The position numbers and the translations under genes are program-made. DNA of 37,634 nt from contig QHYN01000213.1 in NCBI GenBank assembly GCA_003224145.1, positions 1-37,634 of the forward strand, given 5' to 3'. The notes under the pieces were generated by a model, which searched no databases, was not told the origin of the DNA, and saw nothing but the letters and a program-made list of their open reading frames with translations. This document shows positions 25,539-33,176 of this stretch, piece after piece (positions within the stretch are counted from its first letter, which is position 1; each line of letters begins with the position of its first letter). Source of the DNA: Acidobacteriota bacterium. Lineage in GTDB: Bacteria > Acidobacteriota > Terriglobia > Acidiferrales > UBA7541.

Positions 25539-27053
25539 ATGACCGCTCGTTTGCCATCTCTCGTCATCGTCGGACGCCCCAACGTGGGCAAGTCCACGCT
25601 CTTCAACCGTTTGACCGGCACGCGCCGCTCCATCGTCACCAACGAGCCGGGCATCACCCGCGATCGCATCTATGGCCAAGCCGAGTGGCGTGGTCGCACG
25701 CTCGAAGTTGTCGACACGGGCGGCATCCTCCCGGACGACAACGCCGTCATCCCCCAGGAAATCCTTCGCCAAGCCCACGTCGCCATCAAGAAAGCCGCAC
25801 TGCTCGTTCTCGTGGTGGACAGCCAGGCTGGCGTCACGCCTCTCGACCAAGAGCTGGCCCGCCTCCTTCGCACCACCGGAAAACCGTTCGTCATCGCTGT
25901 CAACAAAGTCGACTCGCCGTCGCAGGAAGTCAATGCCGCCCCGTTTCATTCCATTGGCGTTCCCGTCTTTCCCATTACCGCCGAGCACGGCACCGGCGTC
26001 GACGATCTTCTCGACTTCGCTCTCGCACAGTCCTTTCCATCGACTCAATCCCCCTCCGTTGTAGGGGCGCCGCATGCCGCGCCCCAAGTGCCTCCCGTCA
26101 CTCCGGCTGACTCGATTGCAGACGAAAAACAACCCGCTGTCATCGAGGTCGCCATCATCGGCCGCCCCAATGTTGGCAAATCAACACTGCTCAATTGCCT
26201 GGTCGGTGAAGAACGCTCCATCGTTTCGCCCATTCCCGGCACCACCATGGACAACGTAGACACGGAGATTACCCGCGGGGGGCGTAACTACCGCTTCGTG
26301 GACACCGCCGGAATTCGCCGCAAAGGCAAAACCAAGCTCGTCGCGGAAAAACTCAGCGTAGTCATGGCGCGCCGCGGCCTCGAGCGCTGCGACGTCGCTC
26401 TCCTGGTCGTCGATGGCGAGCAAGGCGTGACCCAAGGCGACGCGCAGATCGCCAGCTACGCCGAAGAATCCGGCCGCTCCGTCGTTATCGTCATCAATAA
26501 GTGGGATCTCGCGCTTGCCGCGGCGCGCGAAGCCGCTTCCCGCGATGCCGCCACCGCGAAAGGTAAATCCAAGCGCGCTCCCGGCGAACGCTACAAACCG
26601 GAAAACTTTGATCCGGGGCGACTGATGTTTGATTACGAAAAAATGATCCGCGCAAAATTAAAATTCCTGAGCTACGCGCCGATTGCTTTTCTCTCCGCGA
26701 AGACCGGTGAGCGCGCCGATAAGCTCTTTCCGCTCGTCAATCAAGCCTGGGAAGCACGCCGCCGCCGCATTCCCACGCCAGCGCTCAACAATTGGCTGAA
26801 AGAAGAGGTCGACTTGCAGCGCGGCAGCACGCCGAAAGCCCGCCCCGTGCGCATTTACTACATCACGCAGGCAAAGACTGCGCCGCCCACGTTTCTTCTC
26901 TTCACCAATCAAAAAGCGCCGCTGCACTTCAGCTACGAGCGCTTCCTCGAAAACCAGCTGCGCGCGAAATTCGATTTTACGGCCACGCCCGTCCGCTTCG
27001 TCCAGCGCCTCCGCAAACGCGAAAGACGGGGACACGCCTTTTCCGAGCGGTGA
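25539..27053 (+). CDS. der: Ribosome-assembly GTPase Der (EngA)
   Basis: Essential tandem-GTPase factor in 50S subunit assembly. The 504 residues hold two G domains: GRPNVGKSTLFN, DTGGI and NKVD in domain 1 (about 7-168), and GRPNVGKSTLLN, DTAGI and NKWD in domain 2 (about 210-390), followed by the KH-like C-terminal domain with ITQAKTAPPTFLLF and NQLRAKFDF. It is longer than the usual 440-490, with an extended Pro-rich linker at about 170-208. Bases 26061-26088 in that linker form a copy of the GC-rich palindromic element found in nearby spacers, read in frame as VGAPHAAPQV. A second Lys-rich insertion (AKGKSKRAPGERYKPENFDPGR) lies in domain 2. No Shine-Dalgarno is visible before the ATG. 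Confidence 0.95.
   Translation: MTARLPSLVIVGRPNVGKSTLFNRLTGTRRSIVTNEPGITRDRIYGQAEWRGRTLEVVDTGGILPDDNAVIPQEILRQAHVAIKKAALLVLVVDSQAGVTPLDQELARLLRTTGKPFVIAVNKVDSPSQEVNAAPFHSIGVPVFPITAEHGTGVDDLLDFALAQSFPSTQSPSVVGAPHAAPQVPPVTPADSIADEKQPAVIEVAIIGRPNVGKSTLLNCLVGEERSIVSPIPGTTMDNVDTEITRGGRNYRFVDTAGIRRKGKTKLVAEKLSVVMARRGLERCDVALLVVDGEQGVTQGDAQIASYAEESGRSVVIVINKWDLALAAAREAASRDAATAKGKSKRAPGERYKPENFDPGRLMFDYEKMIRAKLKFLSYAPIAFLSAKTGERADKLFPLVNQAWEARRRRIPTPALNNWLKEEVDLQRGSTPKARPVRIYYITQAKTAPPTFLLFTNQKAPLHFSYERFLENQLRAKFDFTATPVRFVQRLRKRERRGHAFSER
26061..26088. repeat. GC-rich palindromic element, copy C, inside der
   Basis: GTAGGGGCGCCGCATGCC followed by GCGCCCCAAG: the arms GGGGCGC (26064-26070) and GCGCCCC (26079-26085) are perfect complements around a palindromic GCATGC core. 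It shares TAGGGGC, the core and the right flank with copy B. It lies in the coding sequence for the flexible linker between the two GTPase domains and keeps the frame open. Confidence 0.65.
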
Positions 27054-27056
27054 CGA

Positions 27057-27527
27057 ATGAACGCCTCCCTCTACAGCATTTCGCCGCAAACTGCTACGAT
27101 AACGGCGTCCCCTTTCCGGCAGGACCTGAAGATGCCAGGCAATGTCACCGCTACAAAAACCGCCACCGAAGAGCGCCTCTATGCTATTGGCGAGGTCAGC
27201 CGCCTGGCGGACCTGAAACCATTTGTGTTGCGCTACTGGGAAACGGAATTCCCCATGCTCGAGCCTATCAAGAGCGAAGGCGGCCGCCGCCTCTATCGCC
27301 AGGAAGATGTGGACATGGTCTTCCGCATCAAGCGGCTGCTCTACGATGAAGGATTCACGATTGCCGGCGCGCGCCGCCATCTTCGAGAAAAAGGCGGCAT
27401 GGATGAAACGGTGCACCGCGGCACAAATCACGCGCCGGACGGCGCGGGGCAGTTGCTGAGCCGCAAGATGCTGCTCGATCTGCGCGATGCGCTGCGTGCT
27501 TTCTTGACGCTTCTCGAACGCCGGTGA
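27057..27527 (+). CDS. MerR-family transcriptional regulator
   Basis: A small MerR-type DNA-binding protein of up to 156 residues. LYAIGEVSRLADLKPFVLRYWETEFPMLEPIKSEGGRRLYRQEDVDMVFRIKRLLYDEGFTIAGARRHL is a complete MerR helix-turn-helix with its wing (about 41-108). The rest (about 109-156) is a short helical region suited to a dimerisation coiled coil; no effector domain or metal-binding cysteines are seen. ATG at 27057 follows the der stop by three bases; ATG at 27132 (25 residues shorter) has AGGA upstream and may be the real start. The order merR-type gene, tRNA-Pro, surE is one I recall from several other phyla, where a pheT-ihfA block often precedes it. Confidence 0.85.
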   Translation: MNASLYSISPQTATITASPFRQDLKMPGNVTATKTATEERLYAIGEVSRLADLKPFVLRYWETEFPMLEPIKSEGGRRLYRQEDVDMVFRIKRLLYDEGFTIAGARRHLREKGGMDETVHRGTNHAPDGAGQLLSRKMLLDLRDALRAFLTLLERR

Positions 27528-27601
27528 TAGCCTTGAGAGTGCAGATGCTACCGCGATTCGGCCCTCTCGATTTTTCGCCGCATCGTTGTCAGCTTACCGG
27601 T

Positions 27602-27678
27602 CGGGACGTAGCGCAGCCTGGTAGCGCGCACGCTTGGGGTGCGTGAGGTCGCTGGTTCAAATCCAGTCGTCCCGACCA
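27602..27678 (+). tRNA. tRNA-Pro (anticodon GGG)
   Basis: A 77-base cloverleaf. The acceptor stem CGGGACG pairs with CGTCCCG (27668-27674), with discriminator A at 27675 and an encoded CCA at 27676-27678. The anticodon stem CACGC/GCGTG encloses a 7-base loop TTGGGGT, so the anticodon is GGG (27636-27638). The T-loop GGTTCAAATCC is canonical. The D-arm region GTAGCGCAGCCTGGTAGCGC is also normal. Confidence 0.97.
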
Positions 27679-27778
27679 TTCTTTTTCGGACATGCTGCAG
27701 CCACCTCGTATTTCCGCCGGTTGAAAACCGCGTACACTGGTTGTCCTGAGAAAGTAAAGCAGCAAAAGATTCGGAACT

Positions 27779-28540
27779 ATGCCGCACATTCTTCTAACCA
27801 ACGACGACGGATATCAGGCGCAAGGATTGCGGGCGCTGGCAGGGGCGCTCGAAGATTTCGCGACCGTGAGCATTGTGGCGCCGAGCCGGGAGCAGAGCGG
27901 GACGGCGCAATCGCTGACGCTGCGGCAACCCATCGTGTGCAATCAAATTGCGGAGCGCGAATGGGCGATTGACGGGACGCCGGCGGACTGCGTAATCGTG
28001 GCCCTGCACAAACTTTTACCGGAAAAGCCGGACCTGCTGATTTCCGGAATTAATCACGGCGCGAATCTCGGAGAAAACGCTTATTATTCGGGCACCGTTG
28101 GCGCGGCGCGAGAAGGAGCGCTGCATCACATTCCGTCGGTGGCCGTGTCACTGTGCTCGAAAAAAGAAAAAGTGAAATTTGAAAACTCCGCGCGAGTGGC
28201 GCGCGCAGCGACGAAACTGATTTTGAAAGAAGGATTGCCGGATCAAGTCCTGCTCAACGTGAATGTGCCGGAGCCGTGCAACGGCGAGGTGAAATTCACG
28301 CGCCAATCGCAGAAAATCACACGCAACCAGTTGAGTGAAGGAAAAGATCCGCGCGGCCGCAGTTATTTTTGGCTCTTCGAGCAAAGAATCGACAAAGACG
28401 TTGAGCCGGACACCGATTACGCGGCGATTTTTTCCGGTGCCGTTTCCATCACGCCGCTGCACCTCGATCCCACACATACCGAATCACTCAATCATCTTTC
28501 CCACTGGTCGAGAGCGATTGCCGCCGCCTTTAAGAAGTAG
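27779..28540 (+). CDS. surE: 5'/3'-nucleotidase SurE
   Basis: Metal-dependent phosphatase acting on nucleoside monophosphates in stationary phase and stress. The 253 residues carry the SurE motifs: LLTNDDGYQAQGL with metal-binding Asp9 and Asp10, VAPSREQSGTAQSLTL with the metal-binding Ser40, GTPADCV, LLISGINHGANLGENAYYSGTVGAAREG with the active-site Asn, and LLNVNVPEP. The C-terminal region has DPRGRSYFWL and DTDYAAIFSGAVSITPLHLD, as in other members. It follows tRNA-Pro by 100 bases and is convergent with the Asp-box protein; the spacer between them carries palindromic elements. Confidence 0.94.
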   Translation: MPHILLTNDDGYQAQGLRALAGALEDFATVSIVAPSREQSGTAQSLTLRQPIVCNQIAEREWAIDGTPADCVIVALHKLLPEKPDLLISGINHGANLGENAYYSGTVGAAREGALHHIPSVAVSLCSKKEKVKFENSARVARAATKLILKEGLPDQVLLNVNVPEPCNGEVKFTRQSQKITRNQLSEGKDPRGRSYFWLFEQRIDKDVEPDTDYAAIFSGAVSITPLHLDPTHTESLNHLSHWSRAIAAAFKK

Positions 28541-28545
28541 TCGTT

Positions 28546-28596
28546 GGTAGGGGCGCAGCTTTATCCCGTGCGTACGCGAGGGAATACTGCGCCCTT
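28546..28596. repeat. Composite palindromic element, copy D (surE downstream)
   Basis: GGGCGCAG (28551-28558) pairs with CTGCGCCC (28587-28594). A nested inner palindrome, TCCCGTGCGTACGCGAGGGA, lies between them. The left end GGTAGGGGCGCAG is identical over TAGGGGCGCAG to the element in the other spacers, apparently with extra sequence replacing the GCATGC core. It could terminate or protect the 3' ends of the two convergent transcripts. Confidence 0.5.
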
Positions 28597-28620
28597 GTGG
28601 TTTCGCGGAAGCAACCCCTT

Positions 28621-28660
28621 GTCATCCTGAGGGCCGCGCCCTTTGCGGCCCGAAGGATCT
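28621..28660. repeat. Second palindromic element in the surE downstream spacer
   Basis: GTCATCCTGAGGGCCGC followed by GCCCTTT and GCGGCCCGAAGGATCT. GGGCCGC (28631-28637) pairs perfectly with GCGGCCC (28645-28651), and ATCCT pairs with AGGAT outside. The ends GTCATCCTGA and GAAGGATCT resemble a short dispersed repeat I recall from other Acidobacteriota; that recollection is not checked here. Confidence 0.5.
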
Positions 28661-28703
28661 CAACCTCAGCGCAACCTCGACGAAAGAACAAGAGATACCC
28701 CGA

Positions 28704-31700
28704 TCATTTTGCTGGCATCGCCGCCGGCGCGATGAGCGGAACGTTGTTTTTGCGCATGGCGTCATTGAGCGCGGGAACGTCTTTCGAAAGGACGTCGCGC
28801 CACTTCACGAGCTGGGCTTCCAGCCGCTGATCGAGATCCGCGAAAACCGCAAGTTCGGCTCCCGTCGGCGCGGTGTCGGCGCTGTCGGTCACGTTTTGCA
28901 GGTAAGCTAATTTGCTTTCGAGCTTGGTGGGAAAGTTCGCGAAATCCTCACTGGACGTGGCGCTAACCTGAATGAGTTCTTCCTCGATGGCGCTCATTTT
29001 CTTGCGCAGATCGATGGAAGCAACGGCAACGGGATTGGGAGGATCGCCGGAATCCTTTTTCGAATCTTGATTCGAACCGAGGCGCTTTTCCAGCGCGAGA
29101 AGCTGAGTGCGAAGATCGCGGATCGCTAAAATAGCCTTGTTCATTTCATCCTGGCGGTCGCGCATCTTGAGCATGAGTTCGAATTGCTTGCGCAAATCTT
29201 CGGCGGAAGTTTGCACGCGCGGGTCCATTTTGACTTCGAACGAAGCGGTTTGCGATTTTCCGGCAACGGTCAGCCGCGCCTGGTAGGTTCCCGGGAGGAC
29301 GAGCGGACCGGTCGGATCGCCAGCGTCATAAACGGCCTTGGGGATTTTGGCGGGAAATTCATAACGTAAATCCCACGCAAAACGATTGAGGCCCGCTTTG
29401 GCGGGAATGTGTTCTTCGGGATTGTCACGCTCCCATTCTTCGGCGGCACCTTCCGTTTTCTTCTCCTCGCTGGTGAACGCGCGGATGACTTTGCCTTGGG
29501 CGTCGAGAAATTCGAGCTTGGCCGGTTCTTTCGGTTCTGCCTTCAAGTAGTAATACAAAATCGCGCCATTCGGCGGATTTTCGCCGACGGGATAGCGGCG
29601 CGGATTGAAGTGCCCCATCCGGTGGCGCGTGGCGGTTCTTGGGGTGAAGAGATGCGCGTCTTCGGCGGCGATCGAAGCAGCGGCCTGCCGCAAAGGACTT
29701 ATATCGTCGAGTACCCAGAACGACCGGCCGTGCGTGGCGACGGCGAGATCGTCGTCGTGAACAATCAAATCATGGATGGGTGTCACAGGTAGATTGAGTT
29801 GCAGCGGCTGCCAATTCGAACCGTCGTTGAAGGAAACCCAGACGCCCGTTTCCGTGCCAGCGTAGAGGAGACCTTTGCGCTTGGGATCTTCGCGCACCGC
29901 GTGAACATAGGAATTGTCCGGCAAGCCGGTGATGATTTTTGTCCAAGATTTGCCGAAGTCGGTGGTTTTGAAAACATAGAGTTTGAAATTGTCGAGCTTG
30001 TGGGCGTCCACGGCGACATAGGCGGTTCCTGATTCGAACTGTGAGGCCTCGATGAGGCTGATCATGGCCCATTCAGGCGTTTCCTTGGGTGTGACGTTAG
30101 CCCACGTCTTGCCGCCATCGCGCGTCAATTGAATCAGGCCGTCATCCGTGCCGGCCCAAAGCACACCTTCCTGCTTGGGCGATTCCGCTAGGGTAAAAAT
30201 GGTGTCGTAGTATTCGACGGTGTATTGATCTTTCGTAAGCGGGCCGCCGGAATCTTGCTGCTTGGACTTGTCGTTGCGCGTGAGGTCGGGACTGATGGTG
30301 GTCCAGGTGTGCCCCGCATCGTTTGAACGAAAGACAAACTGCGAGGTGTGATAAATCACGTCCGGATTGTGCGAGGAGATGACAATCGGCATGGTCCAGG
30401 TGTAGCGGTATTTTTGCGTTGCGGCGGAGTAGCCGTTGGGATCTTCGGGCCATTGCTGAATGCTTTGGGCCTGATTGATGCGGCGATCAAAGCGCGTGAA
30501 GATAGGGCCTTCGTCGTCGGCGTAGACGATGTTCGAATCGCGCGGATCCGGGAGGATGTAGCCGCTCTCTCCGCCGCCGACGGCATCCCAATCACCGCGA
30601 TCGATAAAGCCACGGTCGCTGCGCGTGCGGATGCCCACCGAAGAGTTGTCCTGCTGAGAGCCGTAGACGCGATACAGAAAATCGTTGTCAGCAGCGACGT
30701 GATAGAACTGCGCGGTGGGCTGATTGTTTTGCGTAGACCAGTTTTTGCCACCGTCCACGGAAATGGTGGCGCCGCCGTCGTTGCCATTGATCATGCGATT
30801 CGGGTCGTTGGAATCGATCCAAAGAGCGTGATGATCGCCATGGGGCGCGTTGAGGCGTTCGAAGGATTTGCCCGCATCGATGGAGCGGTAGAGGCCAGTG
30901 TTCGCGATGTAGACCTTGTTCGAATCTTTCGGGTCAGCCCAGACATGCGTGAAGTACCAGGCGCGCTGGCGGAAGCGATGGTCGTCGTTGATGAGAGACC
31001 ATTTGCCGCCGCCGTCGTCGCTTCGATAGAGGCCCCCTTTCTTGGCTTCGATGAGAGCATAGACGACATTCGAGTCGGCGCCGGAAACAGAGACGCTGAT
31101 GCGGCCGAGCGGACCTTCAGGGAGTCCGTTGCCTTCGACGGGCTTCCACGTCGCGCCGTCGTCGCTGGAACGGTAGAGGCCGTCTTTCGCGCCGCCACTA
31201 TTGAGCGACCACGGCGTGCGATAGCCTTCCCACATCGCGGCAAAGAGAATGTGAGGATTCTGCGGATCGAAGACGACATCGATGCCGCCGGTGCGGTCGT
31301 CGAGGTAGAGGACTTTTTCCCAGGATTTTCCGCCGTCGCGCGTGCGGAAAATGCCGCGCTCGGTATTGGGACCGTAGGCGTGCCCTAGAGCGGCGACGAA
31401 GACGACGTCAGGATTGGTGGGATGGATAATGACGGCACCGATGTGGCGGGTGTCTTTTAAGCCGACGTTGGTCCAGGTCTTGCCCGCGTCGGTGGATTTG
31501 TAGACGCCATCGCCGAACGAGATATTGCCGCGGATGCAGGCTTCCCCGGAGCCGACATAGATCACGTTAGGATCGGAATCGGAGACGTCAATGGCACCAA
31601 TGGAAGAAGTGGTGGTCTGCTTGTCGAAGAGCGGATCCCAGGTAATGCCACCATCGGTGGTTCTCCAGACACCGCCGGCGACCGCGCCGAAGTAAAAGGT

Positions 31701-31886
31701 ATTTGGCTGGCTGGGGACGCCAGTGACGGCAATGGCGCGGCCTCCGCGGAACGGGCCAATGAGCCGCCACTTCATGCCACCATAGGTTTTGGGATCAACC
31801 TGCTGCGCGTTGACGGCGGGGGCTAAGAACAACACAAAAGCGAAAGCCGCAAAAATGGACATACCGCCACGACGAAAGGAATTCAC
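28704..31886 (-). CDS. Secreted Asp-box (BNR/sortilin-like) beta-propeller protein
   Basis: A 1060-residue exported protein. The first 28 residues (MNSFRRGGMSIFAAFAFVLFLAPAVNA) are a signal peptide. Residues about 30-730 hold at least ten Asp-box motifs of the SxDxGxTW type, such as RTTDGGITW, KSTDAGKTW, RTRDGGKSW, RSSDDGATW, SVDGGKNW, RSNDAGHTW, LTRDGGKTW and KTTDFGKSW, the pattern of VPS10/sortilin-like and glycosidase-related propellers. The C-terminal 300 residues contain a beta domain (KLEFLDAQGKVIRAF, LPGTYQARLTVAGKSQTASFEVKMDP) and a helical tail with MLKMRDRQDEMNKAILAIRDLRTQLLALEKRL. I choose GTG at 31886: GGAGG lies five bases upstream, whereas GTG 31892 overlaps that site. No catalytic residues are evident, so binding is the safer inference. 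Such proteins are abundant in Acidobacteriota. Confidence 0.88.
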   Translation of the reverse strand: MNSFRRGGMSIFAAFAFVLFLAPAVNAQQVDPKTYGGMKWRLIGPFRGGRAIAVTGVPSQPNTFYFGAVAGGVWRTTDGGITWDPLFDKQTTTSSIGAIDVSDSDPNVIYVGSGEACIRGNISFGDGVYKSTDAGKTWTNVGLKDTRHIGAVIIHPTNPDVVFVAALGHAYGPNTERGIFRTRDGGKSWEKVLYLDDRTGGIDVVFDPQNPHILFAAMWEGYRTPWSLNSGGAKDGLYRSSDDGATWKPVEGNGLPEGPLGRISVSVSGADSNVVYALIEAKKGGLYRSDDGGGKWSLINDDHRFRQRAWYFTHVWADPKDSNKVYIANTGLYRSIDAGKSFERLNAPHGDHHALWIDSNDPNRMINGNDGGATISVDGGKNWSTQNNQPTAQFYHVAADNDFLYRVYGSQQDNSSVGIRTRSDRGFIDRGDWDAVGGGESGYILPDPRDSNIVYADDEGPIFTRFDRRINQAQSIQQWPEDPNGYSAATQKYRYTWTMPIVISSHNPDVIYHTSQFVFRSNDAGHTWTTISPDLTRNDKSKQQDSGGPLTKDQYTVEYYDTIFTLAESPKQEGVLWAGTDDGLIQLTRDGGKTWANVTPKETPEWAMISLIEASQFESGTAYVAVDAHKLDNFKLYVFKTTDFGKSWTKIITGLPDNSYVHAVREDPKRKGLLYAGTETGVWVSFNDGSNWQPLQLNLPVTPIHDLIVHDDDLAVATHGRSFWVLDDISPLRQAAASIAAEDAHLFTPRTATRHRMGHFNPRRYPVGENPPNGAILYYYLKAEPKEPAKLEFLDAQGKVIRAFTSEEKKTEGAAEEWERDNPEEHIPAKAGLNRFAWDLRYEFPAKIPKAVYDAGDPTGPLVLPGTYQARLTVAGKSQTASFEVKMDPRVQTSAEDLRKQFELMLKMRDRQDEMNKAILAIRDLRTQLLALEKRLGSNQDSKKDSGDPPNPVAVASIDLRKKMSAIEEELIQVSATSSEDFANFPTKLESKLAYLQNVTDSADTAPTGAELAVFADLDQRLEAQLVKWRDVLSKDVPALNDAMRKNNVPLIAPAAMPAK

Positions 31887-31991
31887 ACACACCTCCGAAG
31901 TAGGAACGCGAAACGCAAAATGCTAACTCGATAGCGAGATGGATGGAAGTGATTTTCGCTGGCGAACAGGTTGGGATAGGATGCAGGCGGG

Positions 31992-33146
31992 ATGAGCGCC
32001 CAGAAAACATACGACGTGGCGGTGATTGGGGCGGGGGTGTTTGGGGCGTGGACGGCGTGGCACCTGGCGAAGCGCGGGCAGCGCGTGGCGCTCGTCGAGG
32101 CGTACGGGCCGGGGCATTCGCGGGCGAGTTCCGGAGGCGAGTCGCGAATCATTCGAATGGGGTATGGCGCGGATGAGCTGTACACGCGGTGGTCGCAGCG
32201 GTCGCTCGAGGAATGGAAGCAATTTTTTGCGAGGACGAAGCAGCCGTTATTTCTCGAGACCGGTGTGCTGTGGATGGCGGGAAAAGATGATGAGAGACTG
32301 CGAGACACAGCTGCGACATTAAAACGATGTGGTGTGGTGTTTGAAGAATACGACCGCGCGGCGCTGGAAAAACGATATCCGCAAATTGGGCTTGAGGAAA
32401 TTCAAAAAGGAATATTCGAGCCGCGAAGCGGCGTGCTGCTGGCGCGGCGGGCGGTGGCCGCGGTGGATGAAGATGCGGTGCGATTTGGGGTGGAATATCG
32501 CTGCGCGCAGGTGATGAACCCGAGAGAAGCAGGGCCCGTGGAGCACATCACGACGAGCCGCGGAGAGCGAATTGTTGCGGGGCAGTTTGTTTTTGCATGC
32601 GGGGCGTGGCTGGCGAAAGTTTTTCCGGACGTGCTGGGAGCGCGAATCTTTCCTTCGCGGCAGGAAGTTTTCTTTTTTGGAATTCCCGCGGGTGAAACGC
32701 GGTTTGCGCCGCCAGCGCTGCCGACGTGGCTGTTTCAGGAAGATTTGGTCTACGGAATGCCCGATATCGAGAGCCGCGGACTGAAGATTGCTTTCGACAA
32801 GCATGGGGAGCACATCGATCCGGACTCGCAATCGAGAATCGTTTCACCGAAAATGATGGAAGCGGTGCGGGAATACGTTGCCCGGCGCTTCCCCGCCTTG
32901 CGGGACGCGCCGATCGTGGAGACGCGCGTCTGCCAGTACGAAAACACTTCGAGCGGGGATTTTCTGATTGACCGGCACCCGGAAATGGAGAATGTGTGGT
33001 TTGCGGGCGGGGGCTCCGGGCACGGATTCAAGCACGGTCCAGCGGTTGGAGAATACGTTGCGGGCCAGCTCTTGGACGGCGCACCAGCGGAGAAGCAATT
33101 CTTGCTGGCAACTAAGGAAACGGTGCAGAAACGCGCGGTGTACTAG
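31992..33146 (+). CDS. Sarcosine oxidase-like FAD-dependent amine oxidase
   Basis: A 384-residue D-amino-acid-oxidase-fold flavoenzyme resembling monomeric sarcosine oxidase and N-methyltryptophan oxidase, which oxidise N-methyl amino acids to the amino acid, formaldehyde and peroxide. DVAVIGAGVFGAWTAWHLAKRGQRVALVE is the FAD Rossmann motif. HSRASSGGESRIIRMGYG is the conserved active-site loop. In the C-terminal region, Cys314 in ETRVCQYENTSSGDFLIDRHP aligns with the cysteine that binds FAD covalently in monomeric sarcosine oxidase, and FAGGGSGHGFKHGPAVGEYVA is the closing motif. It is divergent from the Asp-box gene and convergent with the GGDEF gene. The exact substrate is not determined by sequence. 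Confidence 0.9.
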   Translation: MSAQKTYDVAVIGAGVFGAWTAWHLAKRGQRVALVEAYGPGHSRASSGGESRIIRMGYGADELYTRWSQRSLEEWKQFFARTKQPLFLETGVLWMAGKDDERLRDTAATLKRCGVVFEEYDRAALEKRYPQIGLEEIQKGIFEPRSGVLLARRAVAAVDEDAVRFGVEYRCAQVMNPREAGPVEHITTSRGERIVAGQFVFACGAWLAKVFPDVLGARIFPSRQEVFFFGIPAGETRFAPPALPTWLFQEDLVYGMPDIESRGLKIAFDKHGEHIDPDSQSRIVSPKMMEAVREYVARRFPALRDAPIVETRVCQYENTSSGDFLIDRHPEMENVWFAGGGSGHGFKHGPAVGEYVAGQLLDGAPAEKQFLLATKETVQKRAVY

Positions 33147-33176
33147 GGACACGTGAATACTGAAAACGATGCTGGC

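Noticed and set aside
27528-27601. Terminator between the MerR-type gene and tRNA-Pro
   Set aside because: GAGAG and CTCTC could pair before a T-run, but the loop is too long and the stem too short to call.
30348-31388. 346-codon open frame on the plus strand
   Set aside because: It lies wholly antisense to the Asp-box propeller gene, whose repeats are unmistakable. Its composition (Ala, Val, Asp, Arg) is that of a GC-rich shadow.
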